Origin: Sediminibacterium ginsengisoli
Lineage (GTDB): Bacteria > Bacteroidota > Bacteroidia > Chitinophagales > Chitinophagaceae
DNA: 5,976 nt
Direction of reading: 5' to 3'
Assembly: GCA_945860335.1 (NCBI GenBank)
Contig: CAMAQW010000110.1
Coordinates: 1 to 5,976 of the forward strand
Of the stretch, positions 5,795 to 5,976 are shown piece by piece (position 1 is the first letter of the stretch; each line of letters opens with the position of its first letter). Under the pieces are notes generated by a model. The model saw only the letters and a program-made list of their open reading frames with translations. It was not told where the DNA came from and searched no databases. Made by a program: the position numbers and the translations under genes.

Positions 5795-5976
5795 ATGAAT
5801 ATCAGAAAGCGTTTAAGATCTCATCCCGAAGTGCACACTGGTGCCTTAAATGATATTCTATTTATCCTACTACTCTTTTTTCTAATTGTATCAACACTTG
5901 CAAATCCCAATGTCATTAAAGTGTCTAATCCAAAGGCAGCAAGTGATACAAAAGCCAAGCAAACAGTGGTGGTTAC
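5795..5976 (+). CDS. ExbD/TolR family biopolymer transport protein (5' part only)
   Basis: The first 60 residues are visible and the frame runs off the window. A short basic cytoplasmic N-terminus (MNIRKRLRSHPEVHTG) precedes one membrane helix, A17 to about L35. D20, at the start of this helix in ALNDILFILLLFFLIVS, corresponds to the essential proton-carrying Asp of ExbD/TolR. A polar, Lys-rich periplasmic segment follows (SNPKAASDTKAK). The gene starts 9 bp after the ExbB/TolQ-family stop, so the two are one operon and should form one motor. The periplasmic domain that would separate ExbD from TolR lies beyond the window. Confidence 0.9.
   Translation, partial: MNIRKRLRSHPEVHTGALNDILFILLLFFLIVSTLANPNVIKVSNPKAASDTKAKQTVVV

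Overview
The window looks like a chromosomal segment from a member of the Bacteroidetes (Bacteroidota). The evidence is a PorP/SprF-type outer-membrane protein of the type IX secretion/gliding system, a secreted multi-domain Ig-like protein beside it, AT-rich intergenic DNA, no clear Shine-Dalgarno sites, and a promoter resembling the Bacteroidetes TTTG / TAnnTTTG form. I cannot name genus or species; the gene style would fit Chitinophagaceae or a relative, which is inference.

Left part, minus strand (1-2738): a two-gene unit is read leftward. A PorP/SprF-family protein (2738-1704) is followed after 30 bp by a large secreted protein that starts at 1673 and is still open at the window edge. 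Its 557 visible residues are a signal peptide, six complete Ig-like domains and the start of a seventh. The likely arrangement is a surface adhesin plus the membrane protein that helps export or anchor it.

Middle (2739-3039): a 301-bp divergent intergenic region without genes. It holds a 20-bp perfect palindrome, a cluster of small hairpins, a candidate promoter for the rightward genes, and three ATATC boxes at an exact 11-bp period just before the first start codon.

Right part, plus strand (3040-4957): three tightly packed genes encode a membrane-anchored SPFH/Band-7 protein, a 65-aa Arc-like ribbon-helix-helix protein (17 bp later) and a secreted endonuclease/exonuclease/phosphatase-fold enzyme (ATGA overlap). 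The spacing implies co-transcription and coupled translation. The joint role of the three is not known to me and is the most interesting biology here.

Far right (4958-5976): a 141-bp gap contains RNA-level structures that exclude one another (hairpin, terminator-like stem, and a 10-bp alternative pairing). It leads into a proton-channel pair, a MotA/TolQ/ExbB-family protein (5099-5785) and an ExbD/TolR-family protein (5795 onward, cut by the window edge). These would use the proton motive force to energise outer-membrane transport or envelope integrity. No RNA genes, insertion sequences, CRISPR arrays or prophage signs were seen.
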